NCBI RefSeq assembly: GCF_000429485.1
Contig: NZ_AUBY01000010.1
Coordinates: forward strand, 1-64,000
Direction of reading: 5' to 3'
Origin: Aliagarivorans marinus DSM 23064
Lineage (GTDB): Bacteria > Pseudomonadota > Gammaproteobacteria > Enterobacterales > Celerinatantimonadaceae
DNA: 64,000 nucleotides
Position 1 is the first letter of the stretch. The number at the start of each line of letters is the position of its first letter. The position numbers and the translations under genes are program-made. This document shows positions 48,451-57,649 of the stretch, one piece after another. Under the pieces are notes generated by a model. It was not told the origin of the DNA. It saw nothing but the letters and a program-made list of their open reading frames with translations, and made no database searches.

Positions 48451-49509
48451 ATGACTACATCTAACGCCAATAACACCATGCGCGGTGTCCAACTGATCGG
48501 CCACGGCGGCCCGGAGATGCTGCAAGTGCGTCACGACTTGCCAGTTCCCTCACCCAAGCCCAGTGAAGTGCTGGTAAAAGTCGCCGCCGCCGGTGTTAAC
48601 AATACCGACGTCAACACCCGCATCGGTTGGTACTCTAAAAACGATGGCGATAGCGCCGATGCCAGCTGGGCCGGTGAAGCCCTGCAGCTACCCCGCATCC
48701 AAGGCGCCGATGTGTGCGGCGAGATTGTCGCGGTGGGCAGTGAGGTGGACGCGAAACGCATCGGTGAGCGAGTGATGATTGAGCCCTGTCTCACCGAGGT
48801 GAACGGGCAAGCCCTCGAGCACTTCGCCTACTTTGGCTCGGAGTGCGATGGCGGCTTTGCTGAATACGCGGTGGTCGCCGCTAAGCACGCTTTTAAAGTG
48901 GAGAGCGAGCTAAGTGATATCGAGCTGGCCTCGTTCCCTTGCTCCTATTCTACCGCCGAAAACCTACTGACCCGCGCTCGCCTAAAAGCCGGTGAGCGAG
49001 TGCTAGTGACTGGCGCATCTGGCGGCGTTGGCTCAGCAGCGGTGCAACTTGCCAAGGCCCGCGGCGCCGAAGTGATTGCTGTAACCAGCGCCTCCAAGCA
49101 GCAGCAACTGATTGAGTTAGGCGCCGACCAGTGCGTGGCGCGTGGCGACTCTTTGCTAAAGGCCTTGGGAAGCAATAGCGTAGATGTGGTGATCGACTTG
49201 GTGGCCGGAGAACAATGGCCAGAGCTGCTGGAGCTAATGCGTCCACTTGGCCGCTACGCCGTAGCAGGCGCGATTGGCGGCCCGCACGTCAATCTGGATG
49301 TGCGCACCCTGTACCTTAAAGATCTCAGCTTCTTTGGCTGTACCAAGCTCGAGCCAGAGGTGTTCGGCAATCTGGTGGCGCTAATCGAGCAAGGTAAGAT
49401 CAAGCCGTTGGTTGCTGCCACCTTCCCGCTAGAGCAGATCACCGAAGCGCAACAGGTGTTTCAGGAGAAGGGCCATACCGGCAAGATTGTATTGGAAGTT
49501 GCGAGTTAG
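48451..49509 (+). CDS. Medium-chain dehydrogenase/quinone-oxidoreductase-like protein
   Basis: The 352-residue MDR protein has a GroES-like N-terminal domain (PSPKPSEVLVKVAAAGVNNTD), IQGADVCGEIVAVG, and the cofactor motif VTGASGGVGSAAVQLAKARG. No zinc-ligand set is obvious, so it is closer to quinone oxidoreductases than alcohol dehydrogenases. Coupling to the TetR gene upstream suggests induction by a toxic carbonyl or quinone. Confidence 0.88.
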   Translation: MTTSNANNTMRGVQLIGHGGPEMLQVRHDLPVPSPKPSEVLVKVAAAGVNNTDVNTRIGWYSKNDGDSADASWAGEALQLPRIQGADVCGEIVAVGSEVDAKRIGERVMIEPCLTEVNGQALEHFAYFGSECDGGFAEYAVVAAKHAFKVESELSDIELASFPCSYSTAENLLTRARLKAGERVLVTGASGGVGSAAVQLAKARGAEVIAVTSASKQQQLIELGADQCVARGDSLLKALGSNSVDVVIDLVAGEQWPELLELMRPLGRYAVAGAIGGPHVNLDVRTLYLKDLSFFGCTKLEPEVFGNLVALIEQGKIKPLVAATFPLEQITEAQQVFQEKGHTGKIVLEVAS

Positions 49510-49560
49510 CACTGCATATGGAGGTGCTGTGATCCAGCACCTCTCCACGCGAGACAACAA

Positions 49561-52278
49561 TTATTGCCAACGCTCCAAACGCTTCACGTCTGCGCTAAAT
49601 ACTGAGGAGAATGCCTTTAGCTTGGCTTTCGCCAACCGCGCTCGCCCCTCTTGGTTGCGAGTATAGATAAGCTCAGACAGGCAAACATGCTCGTTCCATG
49701 CTTTGTAGAAGATCTGGGCAGTGCGCTTTTTTGCGGCAAACTTCATGGGGACAGCATGATAGTCCTCACGCGTTTGCCCCATAAACTTGCCTTCACGTAG
49801 GATCAGGTATCGAGGGCTGTCGATAGGCGCTAGGATCTCGGCCATACAGTCAGCAAACAGTGAAGACTCGTAGAAGCTACAGCCCGATAGCACCAGAAAA
49901 AAGGAGCCGTCGTCAAGTTGCACAACGTTCACCCGCAGCTGCCGATAAGGCGTTTCAACAAACCCGGCCTTGCACAGGGCTGTAGCAAGCGCCACTCCGA
50001 TCTGCTTTAGCGCGCCATCAACCGGCAGGTGGATCATCAAGGTCTTTACCATTTTGCAAGTTTGCGAGCCTTTCCAAAGCAGTACCCCTAATAACACTAG
50101 CGGCAGAACCACACCCATCAGCGCGCCGAGCGCACCAACAAAATGCAGAGTAAATAAAACAACACTGAAGAGCGCAACAGCCAACTGCGTTTTCAAATAC
50201 TTAAAGCAGTCGTTTAGCAGCATACCGCGAAGCGCTGGAACTTTATCGGTCTTAACGCTTGGGTAAACCCGCGCCTTATCATACAGGGTAAGGGCACGTT
50301 GCCAGCGCTCTGCCAGCTCGCCACTCTTCTTATAACGTGCAATCATCTGCTTGTTGGAACTGGCGATCAAAGCGCTAGCAGGCTCGTATTCGCGGGGGGG
50401 CCGCAGATACTTAGCATCCATGCGTTCAAAGCCACTCTCGATAGACATTCCCGTTTCAGCAAGCCCGACAAAGGTCTTAAAGCGACTTTTCAGGTTCTCA
50501 ACATCACTCCAGCCTAAATATGACTTGGGGTTGATTGCCACCAAGTGCCAAATCGCACTGACCTTACCTTTGGTATCGCGGTTGATTCGTATCGCGCGAC
50601 CACGCATTTGGTTGGTGAGCATAAATGAGCCCACTGAGCTTGCAAGAATCAGGGAGTTAACCACTGGTGCATCCCAGCCCTCGCCCAACAATGAACGAGT
50701 GCCAACTAGTACATAGAGCTCGCCACTCATCAATAATGCAGTAAAAGCCTTAGTCAGTTGGTTTAAAGGCCCGGTTACCCGCTGATAACCCTCACCGACC
50801 GGCACCACGCTGACCTTGGAGGCATCTAGCTGGCTGAGTAATACCTCAACCCGTTCATTCGGGATAAGCGATAAACGCCCGCTTAACAGCGCGATGCGAT
50901 CGCCCACCTTAGAGCGCTTGGTAAGCGCTTCAAACACCGGCCATGCACCGAGGTTGAGCTTACCGGTATCCATGTTCGACTGCAGCGCCTCATCCCGGAT
51001 GTAATCCACCAGTACCACTTGGCGCAGGGTGTCGCCACGTTGCTGGTATTCGAGTTCGTGAATGCTGGCGCAGGCATCGATCTTCGCGCTACTCAGCGAC
51101 AACGAGCGTTCAGTGCGGCGAGAGCGCTGTAAAGAAAGCTCGCGGCCCTTTAACAGCTCAACTGCCCGCAGCTGCTTTTTGAGCTGCTCTATGTAATCTT
51201 GCTGAGCTTCACTATAGGTAGTGGCTTCGGCAAACAGCATTGCTTCCAGAAGAGTCTGCCACCACTTGCGATCGAGCTCGGGGATATCCTCTGGGGTAAA
51301 GTCCAACCACCCCATTACACGCTCACTCTGTGGCAGTTGCTTGGCTTTGCAGAACACCAACAACGCCGCTGCCACTTGAGGATCGTTAACCACATTGGGG
51401 GATAGGTTCTCATCACTCAACCAAGGATGGGAGAGCACCAAATCGGCAAATTTGCCGTCGTTAAACAGGCTATTGCAGAGTGACCTAACCCGCTCATCAT
51501 ATTCATCGATCTGTTGGCTTTCATCAGCGCTGGCATTGCACGCCCAAATGTAATCCTGATGCGCACACAAGGTGCCACTTTTTACCAGTTCAGGTACCGA
51601 GATCTCTTCGTCGATGGGGCCACATAGCGCCTCATAGCGCAGCCACTCATTACCTTCGGCATCATAAGGCGGAGTTGCGGTCAGCGAGACCAGAGTCAGC
51701 TTAGGGAAATGGTCACACACCTTTTGCAGCGCCCGCCACCACTCAGCGCGTAGGTGATGGGCTTCATCAAGGATCAGCACCTCAATCTGATGCGTTTCGA
51801 GCAGGCGAATAAAGCTGTTGAGTTCGTCAACCTTCAGCCCCTTGCTGTCGCTGATGTCTAGCTCGTGTTCAGCTTCAAGCGGCTCGCTATCTACATCGTC
51901 TTGCTCGGCGAGCGAGGGCTCTTTGCTGAGTTGTTCCTTAAACTTTGAATGCAGTGCTTGATAAGTCACCGAGGTCAGATAGCCGGGCTTATCGACTGCA
52001 TTGCTCACCCAGGGCAGCTCGCGGAAATCATCAACGTCAACAAAATCACTCAGCCGCTCCAACCATTGATCGCGGATTATCCGAGTAGGAGACAACACCA
52101 ACGCCGGCTTACCCAAGCGACGAAAGACTTCCAAGCCCAAGGTTGTTTTGCCAGCGCCTGGCGCTGCGACAACGTGCAAACGATTGTCATCAAGGTGCTC
52201 ATCGATGGCATCTAACACACGTTGTTGATAGGGGCGCCAAGAATAACGGAATTGCATTGATTGCGGTGAAGGAGCCAC
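49561..52278 (-). CDS. Large DEAD/DEAH-type helicase with a membrane-like C-terminal region
   Basis: The 905-residue protein has a superfamily-2 helicase core: WRPYQQRVLDAI, Walker A AAPGAGKTT with K44, LILDEAHHL, SLTATPP, and late motifs VGTRSLLGEGWDAP and NQMRGRAIR. An unusual feature is the pair of hydrophobic helices near 690-735 (VALFSVVLFTLHFVGALGAL and VLPLVLLGVLLW), followed by about 170 residues of unknown type. The GTG at 52278 follows GAGAGG. Single-gene helicases of this kind occur in defence loci, but none is proven here. Confidence 0.85.
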   Translation of the reverse strand: MAPSPQSMQFRYSWRPYQQRVLDAIDEHLDDNRLHVVAAPGAGKTTLGLEVFRRLGKPALVLSPTRIIRDQWLERLSDFVDVDDFRELPWVSNAVDKPGYLTSVTYQALHSKFKEQLSKEPSLAEQDDVDSEPLEAEHELDISDSKGLKVDELNSFIRLLETHQIEVLILDEAHHLRAEWWRALQKVCDHFPKLTLVSLTATPPYDAEGNEWLRYEALCGPIDEEISVPELVKSGTLCAHQDYIWACNASADESQQIDEYDERVRSLCNSLFNDGKFADLVLSHPWLSDENLSPNVVNDPQVAAALLVFCKAKQLPQSERVMGWLDFTPEDIPELDRKWWQTLLEAMLFAEATTYSEAQQDYIEQLKKQLRAVELLKGRELSLQRSRRTERSLSLSSAKIDACASIHELEYQQRGDTLRQVVLVDYIRDEALQSNMDTGKLNLGAWPVFEALTKRSKVGDRIALLSGRLSLIPNERVEVLLSQLDASKVSVVPVGEGYQRVTGPLNQLTKAFTALLMSGELYVLVGTRSLLGEGWDAPVVNSLILASSVGSFMLTNQMRGRAIRINRDTKGKVSAIWHLVAINPKSYLGWSDVENLKSRFKTFVGLAETGMSIESGFERMDAKYLRPPREYEPASALIASSNKQMIARYKKSGELAERWQRALTLYDKARVYPSVKTDKVPALRGMLLNDCFKYLKTQLAVALFSVVLFTLHFVGALGALMGVVLPLVLLGVLLWKGSQTCKMVKTLMIHLPVDGALKQIGVALATALCKAGFVETPYRQLRVNVVQLDDGSFFLVLSGCSFYESSLFADCMAEILAPIDSPRYLILREGKFMGQTREDYHAVPMKFAAKKRTAQIFYKAWNEHVCLSELIYTRNQEGRARLAKAKLKAFSSVFSADVKRLERWQ

Positions 52279-52398
52279 ATTCGCCTCTCTAAAGATACCT
52301 CAGGATAGAGAGCACTAATAAGCTGGCGAAATAGGCATTCAAGCAGCCACTTCAGCGCTCGAAGTGATTTTAACTACTTGTTTATTCTTAATAAAGAT

Positions 52399-52480
52399 TC
52401 CTGAACAGTCATGCTAAGTGCAAGCCAAAAAAAGCAGCTCCGCTTTAGAGCAAGACTCTAGTTGCAAAGACTGTTCAGGA
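52399..52480. repeat. 12-bp perfect inverted repeat with 58-base interior
   Basis: TCCTGAACAGTC (52399-52410) is repeated inverted at 52469-52480. The interior has further short complementary parts. It lies between the end of the ygiN-like gene and the start of the helicase gene, and no T run follows. Confidence 0.7.
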
Positions 52481-52501
52481 TACTTTGCTGCCGATGCCAG
52501 C

Positions 52502-52792
52502 CTAGCCAACTTGGCTCATTTCGTTCAAGGTGAAGGTCTCAACCGCACCTTCGGTCGCTGCCATGTAGTCAGCTAGATGTTGGTTACCCATATGCGCCTG
52601 CCACAGCTCGCGAGATTCCCAGTTTTCGAAGAACAGGAAGTGGGCAGGGTTTTCATTGTCTTGATGCAGGTCGTAGTTGATGCAGCCCTCTTCAGCGCGG
52701 GTGACATCAATCAGCTTCAAAAGCTCTGATTTTACCAGTTCGATCTTATCTTGCTTGGCGATGATGTTTGCAACGATGGTCAGTTTAGCCAT
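52502..52792 (-). CDS. YgiN-like quinol monooxygenase (ABM domain)
   Basis: The 96-residue protein is a single ABM domain: LTIVANIIAKQDKIELVKSE, a conserved GCINYDLHQD and FLFFENWES. YgiN oxidises menadiol-like quinols as a dimer. The ATG at 52792 follows GAGGAT. It stands alone; the 333-bp gap upstream (52793-53125) has no gene or clear signal that I can see. Confidence 0.88.
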   Translation of the reverse strand: MAKLTIVANIIAKQDKIELVKSELLKLIDVTRAEEGCINYDLHQDNENPAHFLFFENWESRELWQAHMGNQHLADYMAATEGAVETFTLNEMSQVG

Positions 52793-53125
52793 GGTGGATC
52801 CTCTATGCTTGATATGAAAAGGGAAGTTCCTAAGTGATGGTCTCATCCTATATCGGAACTGCAGGGTTAGACAGTCGTTATTGACCTAAACATTCTCAAA
52901 CTCAAATTGAATATACCAACAAGACTAAGTGCTGTTCGATGGAGCTAACAGCGCTTGTCACCCTCTTCTAGACTCGCTGCGTAACTGCATCTGTTGGCTA
53001 TTCGATCACTGCGCTAAGTTACTTTTTTACTTGGTTTTTTATCGCCCAACAGGGGTGATCGGAGCCTCAGCCAAGCACGTTGTCAGCTTAGAACCCCAAC
53101 ATCTCCCCCTGAAGAGGAAAGGACA

Positions 53126-53647
53126 ATGAAGATATCAACCCTGCTGGCGCCTAAGTATGCGAAAACACTGTTCGGCTCACTGATTGTTATGCTTGGCTTT
53201 GCGCTCACCAACGCTCACGCCGCCCACCACGGCATGAAGAAAGACATCGTCGATGTCGCGGCAGAAAACGGCTCATTCACCACCTTGGTAGCAGCCGTGC
53301 AGGCTGCCGGATTGGTGGACACACTCAAAGGCGACGGTCCATTCACGGTATTTGCGCCCACCGATGAAGCCTTTGCCAAATTGCCAGAAGGCACCGTTGA
53401 GATGCTGCTAGAGCCAGAGAACAAAGACAAGTTGGTCGCAGTGCTCACCTACCATGTGGTGGCCGGTAAAGTCATGGCCGCAGACGTGGTCACGCTGGAT
53501 AGTGCCACCACGGTGCAGGGACAAGACGTTAGCATTATGGTGGATGGTGACAAGGTGATGGTGGATAACGCGCAGGTTATTGCCACCGACGTGAAGGCTA
53601 AGAATGGGGTCATCCATGTGATTGACAGTGTGATACTGCCTAAATAG
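53126..53647 (+). CDS. Exported fasciclin-domain protein
   Basis: The 173-residue protein has a signal peptide ([17 protein letters not shown]) and one fasciclin domain with the conserved blocks [15 protein letters not shown] (H1) and [12 protein letters not shown] (H2). Such proteins mediate adhesion at the surface in many bacteria. A GAGGAAAGGA site precedes the ATG and a strong terminator follows. Confidence 0.92.
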   Translation: MKISTLLAPKYAKTLFGSLIVMLGFALTNAHAAHHGMKKDIVDVAAENGSFTTLVAAVQAAGLVDTLKGDGPFTVFAPTDEAFAKLPEGTVEMLLEPENKDKLVAVLTYHVVAGKVMAADVVTLDSATTVQGQDVSIMVDGDKVMVDNAQVIATDVKAKNGVIHVIDSVILPK

Positions 53648-53669
53648 CTCGGTGGGGCTTCGATAAACT

Positions 53670-53699
53670 AAGGCGGCTTGAGTTAAGCCGCCTTTTTGC
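53670..53699 (+). terminator. Terminator of the fasciclin gene
   Basis: AAGGCGGCTT pairs perfectly with its complement across GAGTT, followed by a T run, 23 bp after the stop codon. Confidence 0.88.
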
Positions 53700-53740
53700 T
53701 AGAACAAACTATCTTAAGAGCAATCTACTTCAAGAGCAGT

Positions 53741-53899
53741 CTATTTCAAGATCAACCACAGAGCATGGATCACCCCGGGTAAGAACATCAAGATACACAG
53801 CAACACGTTGATGGCTAAGTCTTTACCGACGCCTTTTTGCAAGAACACCGCAACCGGAGGTAGAAAGATAGCCAAAATAATCAAGATCAACTTGTTCAT
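53741..53899 (-). CDS. yqaE: YqaE/Pmp3-family small membrane protein
   Basis: The 52-residue protein reads MNKLILIILAIFLPPVAVFL and then GVGKDLAINVLLCILMFLPG, followed by IHALWLILK. This is the complete Pmp3 pattern of two transmembrane helices with PP after the first and FLPG..HA in the second. The family responds to salt and membrane stress. The ribosome site is GGGGAAAC, upstream of the ATG at 53899. Confidence 0.94.
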   Translation of the reverse strand: MNKLILIILAIFLPPVAVFLQKGVGKDLAINVLLCILMFLPGVIHALWLILK

Positions 53900-54015
53900 A
53901 GTTTCCCCTTAGATGTTAAGCGCTTAGTTTTGTGGTCCCCACTACACTATAGCTGCATCCCATCACCCAAGCGGGCTAACGAGCTCTAACGGTCACGGTA
54001 GCAAGGCTACTGCAC

Positions 54016-54864
54016 TTAGGCCTTGCCAAGGGCGGCGTCGATATCTGCGGCGCTATGGCGCTCAGCCAACTGCCCGTCTTCTCCCCAGGTGCGATTAACG
54101 ATGCGACCACGCTGCACGCCAACTCGCTGCTCCAACTGCTTGGCCCAGCGTTGTAGGTGGGTATAGCTTGCCACATCAAGAAACTCCGCAGCCTCATACA
54201 AGTTTCCTAACACCAGATTGCCATACCATGGCCAGATGGCGATATCGGCAATGCTGTACTCGGGACCGGCGATAAACTCGTTCTCTGCTAGCTGCTTGTC
54301 CAGCAGATCGAGCTGGCGCTTCGCCTCCATGGAAAAACGATTGATCGGGTACTCAAACTTCTCGGGCGCGTAGGCGTAGAAGTGCCCAAAGCCACCACCC
54401 AAATAGGGCGCGGAGCCCTGCAGCCAGAACAGCCAGTTCATCACCTCGGTGCGCGCAGCACCTGATGCGGGCAGTAACTTACCGAACTTATCGGCCAAGT
54501 AGACCAAGATGGCACCCGATTCGAACACCCGCACCGGCTCACTGCCTGAGCGGTCCATCAGCGCCGGGATCTTAGAGTTGGGATTCACCTCGACAAAGCC
54601 AGAAGAGAACTGATCGCCTTCCATAATCTGGATTAAGTGGGCATCGTACTCGGCTTCGCTAACACCCAGTGCCAGCAGCTCTTCGAGCATAATGGTCACC
54701 TTCTGGCCATTGGGGGTAGCCAGGGAATACAGTTGCAAGGGATGCTTACCCACCGGCAGGTCTTTGTCATGGGTGGCCCCGGAGATCGGGCGATTGATAC
54801 TGGCCCACTGGCCACCGCTTTCTGACTCGTCTTTCCAAACCTTAGGTGGGGTGTAATCACTCAT
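54016..54864 (-). CDS. yghU: Glutathione-dependent disulfide-bond oxidoreductase YghU
   Basis: The 282-residue GST-fold protein has the YghU N-terminal extension (INRPISGATHDKDLPVGKHP), a thioredoxin-like half with ATPNGQKVTIMLEEL and PNSKIPALMD, and a helical half with the late WPWYGNLVLG. YghU and YfcG bind two glutathiones and reduce disulfides. The ATG at 54864 follows GAGGAGC. The 384-bp gap before the porin (54865-55248) has only a short MITE-end remnant near 54908 and no gene. Confidence 0.93.
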   Translation of the reverse strand: MSDYTPPKVWKDESESGGQWASINRPISGATHDKDLPVGKHPLQLYSLATPNGQKVTIMLEELLALGVSEAEYDAHLIQIMEGDQFSSGFVEVNPNSKIPALMDRSGSEPVRVFESGAILVYLADKFGKLLPASGAARTEVMNWLFWLQGSAPYLGGGFGHFYAYAPEKFEYPINRFSMEAKRQLDLLDKQLAENEFIAGPEYSIADIAIWPWYGNLVLGNLYEAAEFLDVASYTHLQRWAKQLEQRVGVQRGRIVNRTWGEDGQLAERHSAADIDAALGKA

Positions 54865-55248
54865 ATCCGCTCCTCGAATGTGTTTTGTCGGTTGGGCGTT
54901 ATCCAAGCTACCTCAAGATGCTGGCGAGAGAAATGCTATTTGCCAACAAGGCTTGTGGTTGGCCTTACTCGGTCAACGCCCAGCCCATATTTACCAATAA
55001 TAAAATCAATTAGTTAAATGCAGGACGAACTTTAAACCTAGCCCATGCAATTAATTTTTGTCCACAAACTATTTTCCGGTCAAACGGTACTGTGACTACT
55101 GGCAAAGCCTGATGTTATCGATTTGTTAATTAGTAAAAACTGATTCATCTTGTTCTGTGGATTAGTTGCCTTACAGCCTCTTGCAGTGGTGCGAGCAATG
55201 GCTGCTTGCTAACCCCTCAACAAGTCTATGGAATAAAAGGTAATAACA

Positions 55249-56331
55249 ATGAAAGGACGACTACTTACACCAGCCTTGCTGGCTTCGCTGTGTGTCTCTC
55301 CCTTAGCATTCGCAAATGTAAACCTGAACGGGTTTGCCTCGGTCGGCGTTGGTTTTTCCGACGAAGACGGCGGTGCCTTGGGCTATGACAAAGACTATAG
55401 CTTCGACCCCGACTCTTTAGTCGCGGTGCAGATTGGCTATGAGATCAACGACCGAATGAGCGCCACCGTGCAGCTACTCGCCCGCGGTGTCGACGACTGG
55501 GACCCGGAGATGGAATGGGCCTACCTCAGTTATGAGTTCGACAATGGAACATTAGTGCGTGGCGGTAAGCTGCGTATGCCGCTGTATATGTACAGCGACT
55601 ACCTTGACGTGCGCTACGCCCAGCCGTTCTTGCGCCCACCAGCAGAGGTTTACGATATCGTAGCGCTGAGCTCCTACACAGGTGTAGATATGGTTCTACC
55701 CTTTGAGGCTGGCGACTCCACTATTACCCTACAAGCCTTTGCAGGTAACACCTCGGAAGAAGCAGACTTAGGTACCGCAACCATCGATTTTGATATGAAG
55801 AACCTGGTGGGTGCCAACCTTAGCTGGGAGTGGGGAGATGTGCTTGCCCGAGTCGTTTATGCCCAAGGGGATCTGGAAGCCGATCCAACCGCAGGTGGCG
55901 GACTTGGTTCGTTATTTGACGACAAAAAAGGCTCGTTTGCCGGTGTTGGCCTGCGCTACGACCCGGGTAGCTGGTTTGTACTGGGCGAATATGGCGCCCG
56001 CGAGATTGATGATGAATTCTCCGACGTTGAAGGTGCATACTTTGGTGGCGGTGTACGCATCAATGCCTTTACCCCCTACATCTTCGCTGGCTTTAGCGAA
56101 ACCACCGATGATGATGACCGCGCCGGACCATTCTCTACCGCCTTCGACTTCGAGAGAAAGAGTGTTAGTGCTGGCTTGCGCTGGGACTTCTATGACAACG
56201 TCGCCGCCAAGTTTGATGTGAGCCACTACTACGACTTCAACAACACTGACGGTGGGTTCGGCAGCACCGTATTGGCCCAAGGTTTAGATGAACTGACCGT
56301 TTTCGGTCTCTCAGTCGACGCGGCATTTTAG
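55249..56331 (+). CDS. Outer-membrane porin
   Basis: The 360-residue protein has a signal peptide (LLTPALLASLCVSPLAFA) and then alternating strands with aromatic belts (VNLNGFASVGVGF, VAVQIGYEINDRMSATVQLL), ending in a C-terminal phenylalanine (LSVDAAF), as porins do. It probably forms a diffusion channel. It is 9 bp before the PstS-like gene, suggesting one transcript. Confidence 0.88.
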   Translation: MKGRLLTPALLASLCVSPLAFANVNLNGFASVGVGFSDEDGGALGYDKDYSFDPDSLVAVQIGYEINDRMSATVQLLARGVDDWDPEMEWAYLSYEFDNGTLVRGGKLRMPLYMYSDYLDVRYAQPFLRPPAEVYDIVALSSYTGVDMVLPFEAGDSTITLQAFAGNTSEEADLGTATIDFDMKNLVGANLSWEWGDVLARVVYAQGDLEADPTAGGGLGSLFDDKKGSFAGVGLRYDPGSWFVLGEYGAREIDDEFSDVEGAYFGGGVRINAFTPYIFAGFSETTDDDDRAGPFSTAFDFERKSVSAGLRWDFYDNVAAKFDVSHYYDFNNTDGGFGSTVLAQGLDELTVFGLSVDAAF

Positions 56332-56340
56332 GAGGGTGTA

Positions 56341-56760
56341 ATGATGATCAAACGTATACTACTAATCGCCTCCCTAATGATGGCAACCTGCGGTATCAGC
56401 TATGCCGAGGTTGCTGTGATTGTTAACTCCGCCAATGGTGCCAGTATCGATCAGGGCGATATCAAAAAGCTGTTCTTAGGCAAGGCGAAAAAATTTAGCG
56501 ATGGCAGCTCCGCCACACCAGTGAACCTGCCGGCCAACAGCGCCTTGCGCGAAGCCTTCGACAACCAAGCGCTGGGCAAGTCGCCTCAGCAGATGAAGAG
56601 TTACTGGTCGAAGCTTATCTTCACCGGCAAGGGGCAACCACCGGAAGAACTGGCTGACGACGCCGCAGTTATCCAGTGGGTCACCTCGAATGCCGATGCC
56701 ATTGGCTATATCGATGCTGCATCGGCGACTGCAGATGTAAAGGTGATTGCCACCTACTAA
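56341..56760 (+). CDS. Short PstS-like periplasmic protein
   Basis: The 139-residue protein has a signal peptide and one lobe-like domain of the PstS superfamily (VAVIVNSANGASIDQGDIKK; FLGKAKKF; DNQALGKSPQQMKSYWSK; AIGYIDAAS). Free-standing short PstS-like proteins encoded next to porins and chemoreceptors are common in marine gammaproteobacteria and may feed a sensor rather than a transporter. A GGAGGGTG site precedes the ATG. Confidence 0.85.
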   Translation: MMIKRILLIASLMMATCGISYAEVAVIVNSANGASIDQGDIKKLFLGKAKKFSDGSSATPVNLPANSALREAFDNQALGKSPQQMKSYWSKLIFTGKGQPPEELADDAAVIQWVTSNADAIGYIDAASATADVKVIATY

Positions 56761-56775
56761 ACCGTTGTATTAATT

Positions 56776-56807
56776 AAAAAAGCAGCCCTCCATGGGCTGC
56801 TTTTTAT
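56776..56807 (+). terminator. Terminator of the porin operon
   Basis: AAAAGCAGCCC pairs across TCCAT with GGGCTGCTTTT and a T run, 20 bp after the stop codon. MITE copy 3 begins a few bases later. Confidence 0.88.
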
Positions 56808-56813
56808 TGGGTA

Positions 56814-56985
56814 TACCCGAGCAACTTCAAGATGCTTGTTCAGCGAGATTTACCAGTCCTTTAGGCAAGGCACTGCTCCGCCGATCTAGAGGTCTAAATC
56901 AAGGAGCGGTAACGCAGAACGAGGTACTGGCAAACTCGCCCTTTGGGAGCACCTCTGAATCCTGCATCTTGAGGTTGCTCGGGTA
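56814..56985. mobile_element. MITE copy 3 (172 bp, short form)
   Basis: Both terminal repeats are present (TACCCGAGC... and its inverse ending GGGTA at 56985). TA precedes the left end; GA rather than TA follows the right end. The body matches copy 1 except that the 86-bp nested palindrome is absent. Confidence 0.85.
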
Positions 56986-57070
56986 GATGTTGACTCCAAA
57001 ACACGCTTCGACATAATCTCTCGCTGAACACACGCTTTAACCACCTCTGCAACGACCAATCGCTCGACCC

Positions 57071-57649
57071 ATGAAGCAAAACCTTAAAACCTGGATAACA
57101 CACCACGACGACAGTTGGTGGTTTATCACCATCTACGTGGGCGCTGCCGTCTCACTGAGTATGCTGATCTCGATGTTCTGGCTGGCGGCCGTGGTGTTCG
57201 CCCACGGAGTACTCGAGTGGTTCGCGCTGGCGGGCAAGCCCCTGCGCTTCAGAGCGGTGCTGTGGCACCTAAAACTAGATATCGTCCTGGTGATATTCGC
57301 GCTATGGCTGGCGGTCTATATGGATGCGCTGTTTGGCTTGGTGGGGATCAGCGCAGCGGCGCGCGCCAGTGCGCAGTTAAGTGCGCGCTTTGCGCTGTTC
57401 GAGAAGATATTTCGGGCAGTTATGCTGACCATCGACGATGCGCTGCAGGTCATTAAAGCCTTACTGCGTAAAGGCAGTAAGGCGGTGCAAATTCCAGCAA
57501 GCAATGGTAGCTGGAGCCTCGCAGATAAGCTTACTATTGGCTCAGGTATGGCGTTGATTGTCGCCATCGTGGTGGCGCCCTACCTCACCCAGCATAGCTA
57601 TCAGCAAGTATTAGCCATCCTCTCCAGCGAGCTTCACCCCTGGCCCTAG
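57071..57649 (+). CDS. Uncharacterised membrane protein
   Basis: The 192-residue protein has three or four transmembrane helices, beginning near [20 protein letters not shown], and a cytoplasmic loop with the basic [12 protein letters not shown]. No family is recognised. It has no strong ribosome site. It overlaps the convergent chemoreceptor gene by 4 bp. Confidence 0.7.
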   Translation: MKQNLKTWITHHDDSWWFITIYVGAAVSLSMLISMFWLAAVVFAHGVLEWFALAGKPLRFRAVLWHLKLDIVLVIFALWLAVYMDALFGLVGISAAARASAQLSARFALFEKIFRAVMLTIDDALQVIKALLRKGSKAVQIPASNGSWSLADKLTIGSGMALIVAIVVAPYLTQHSYQQVLAILSSELHPWP

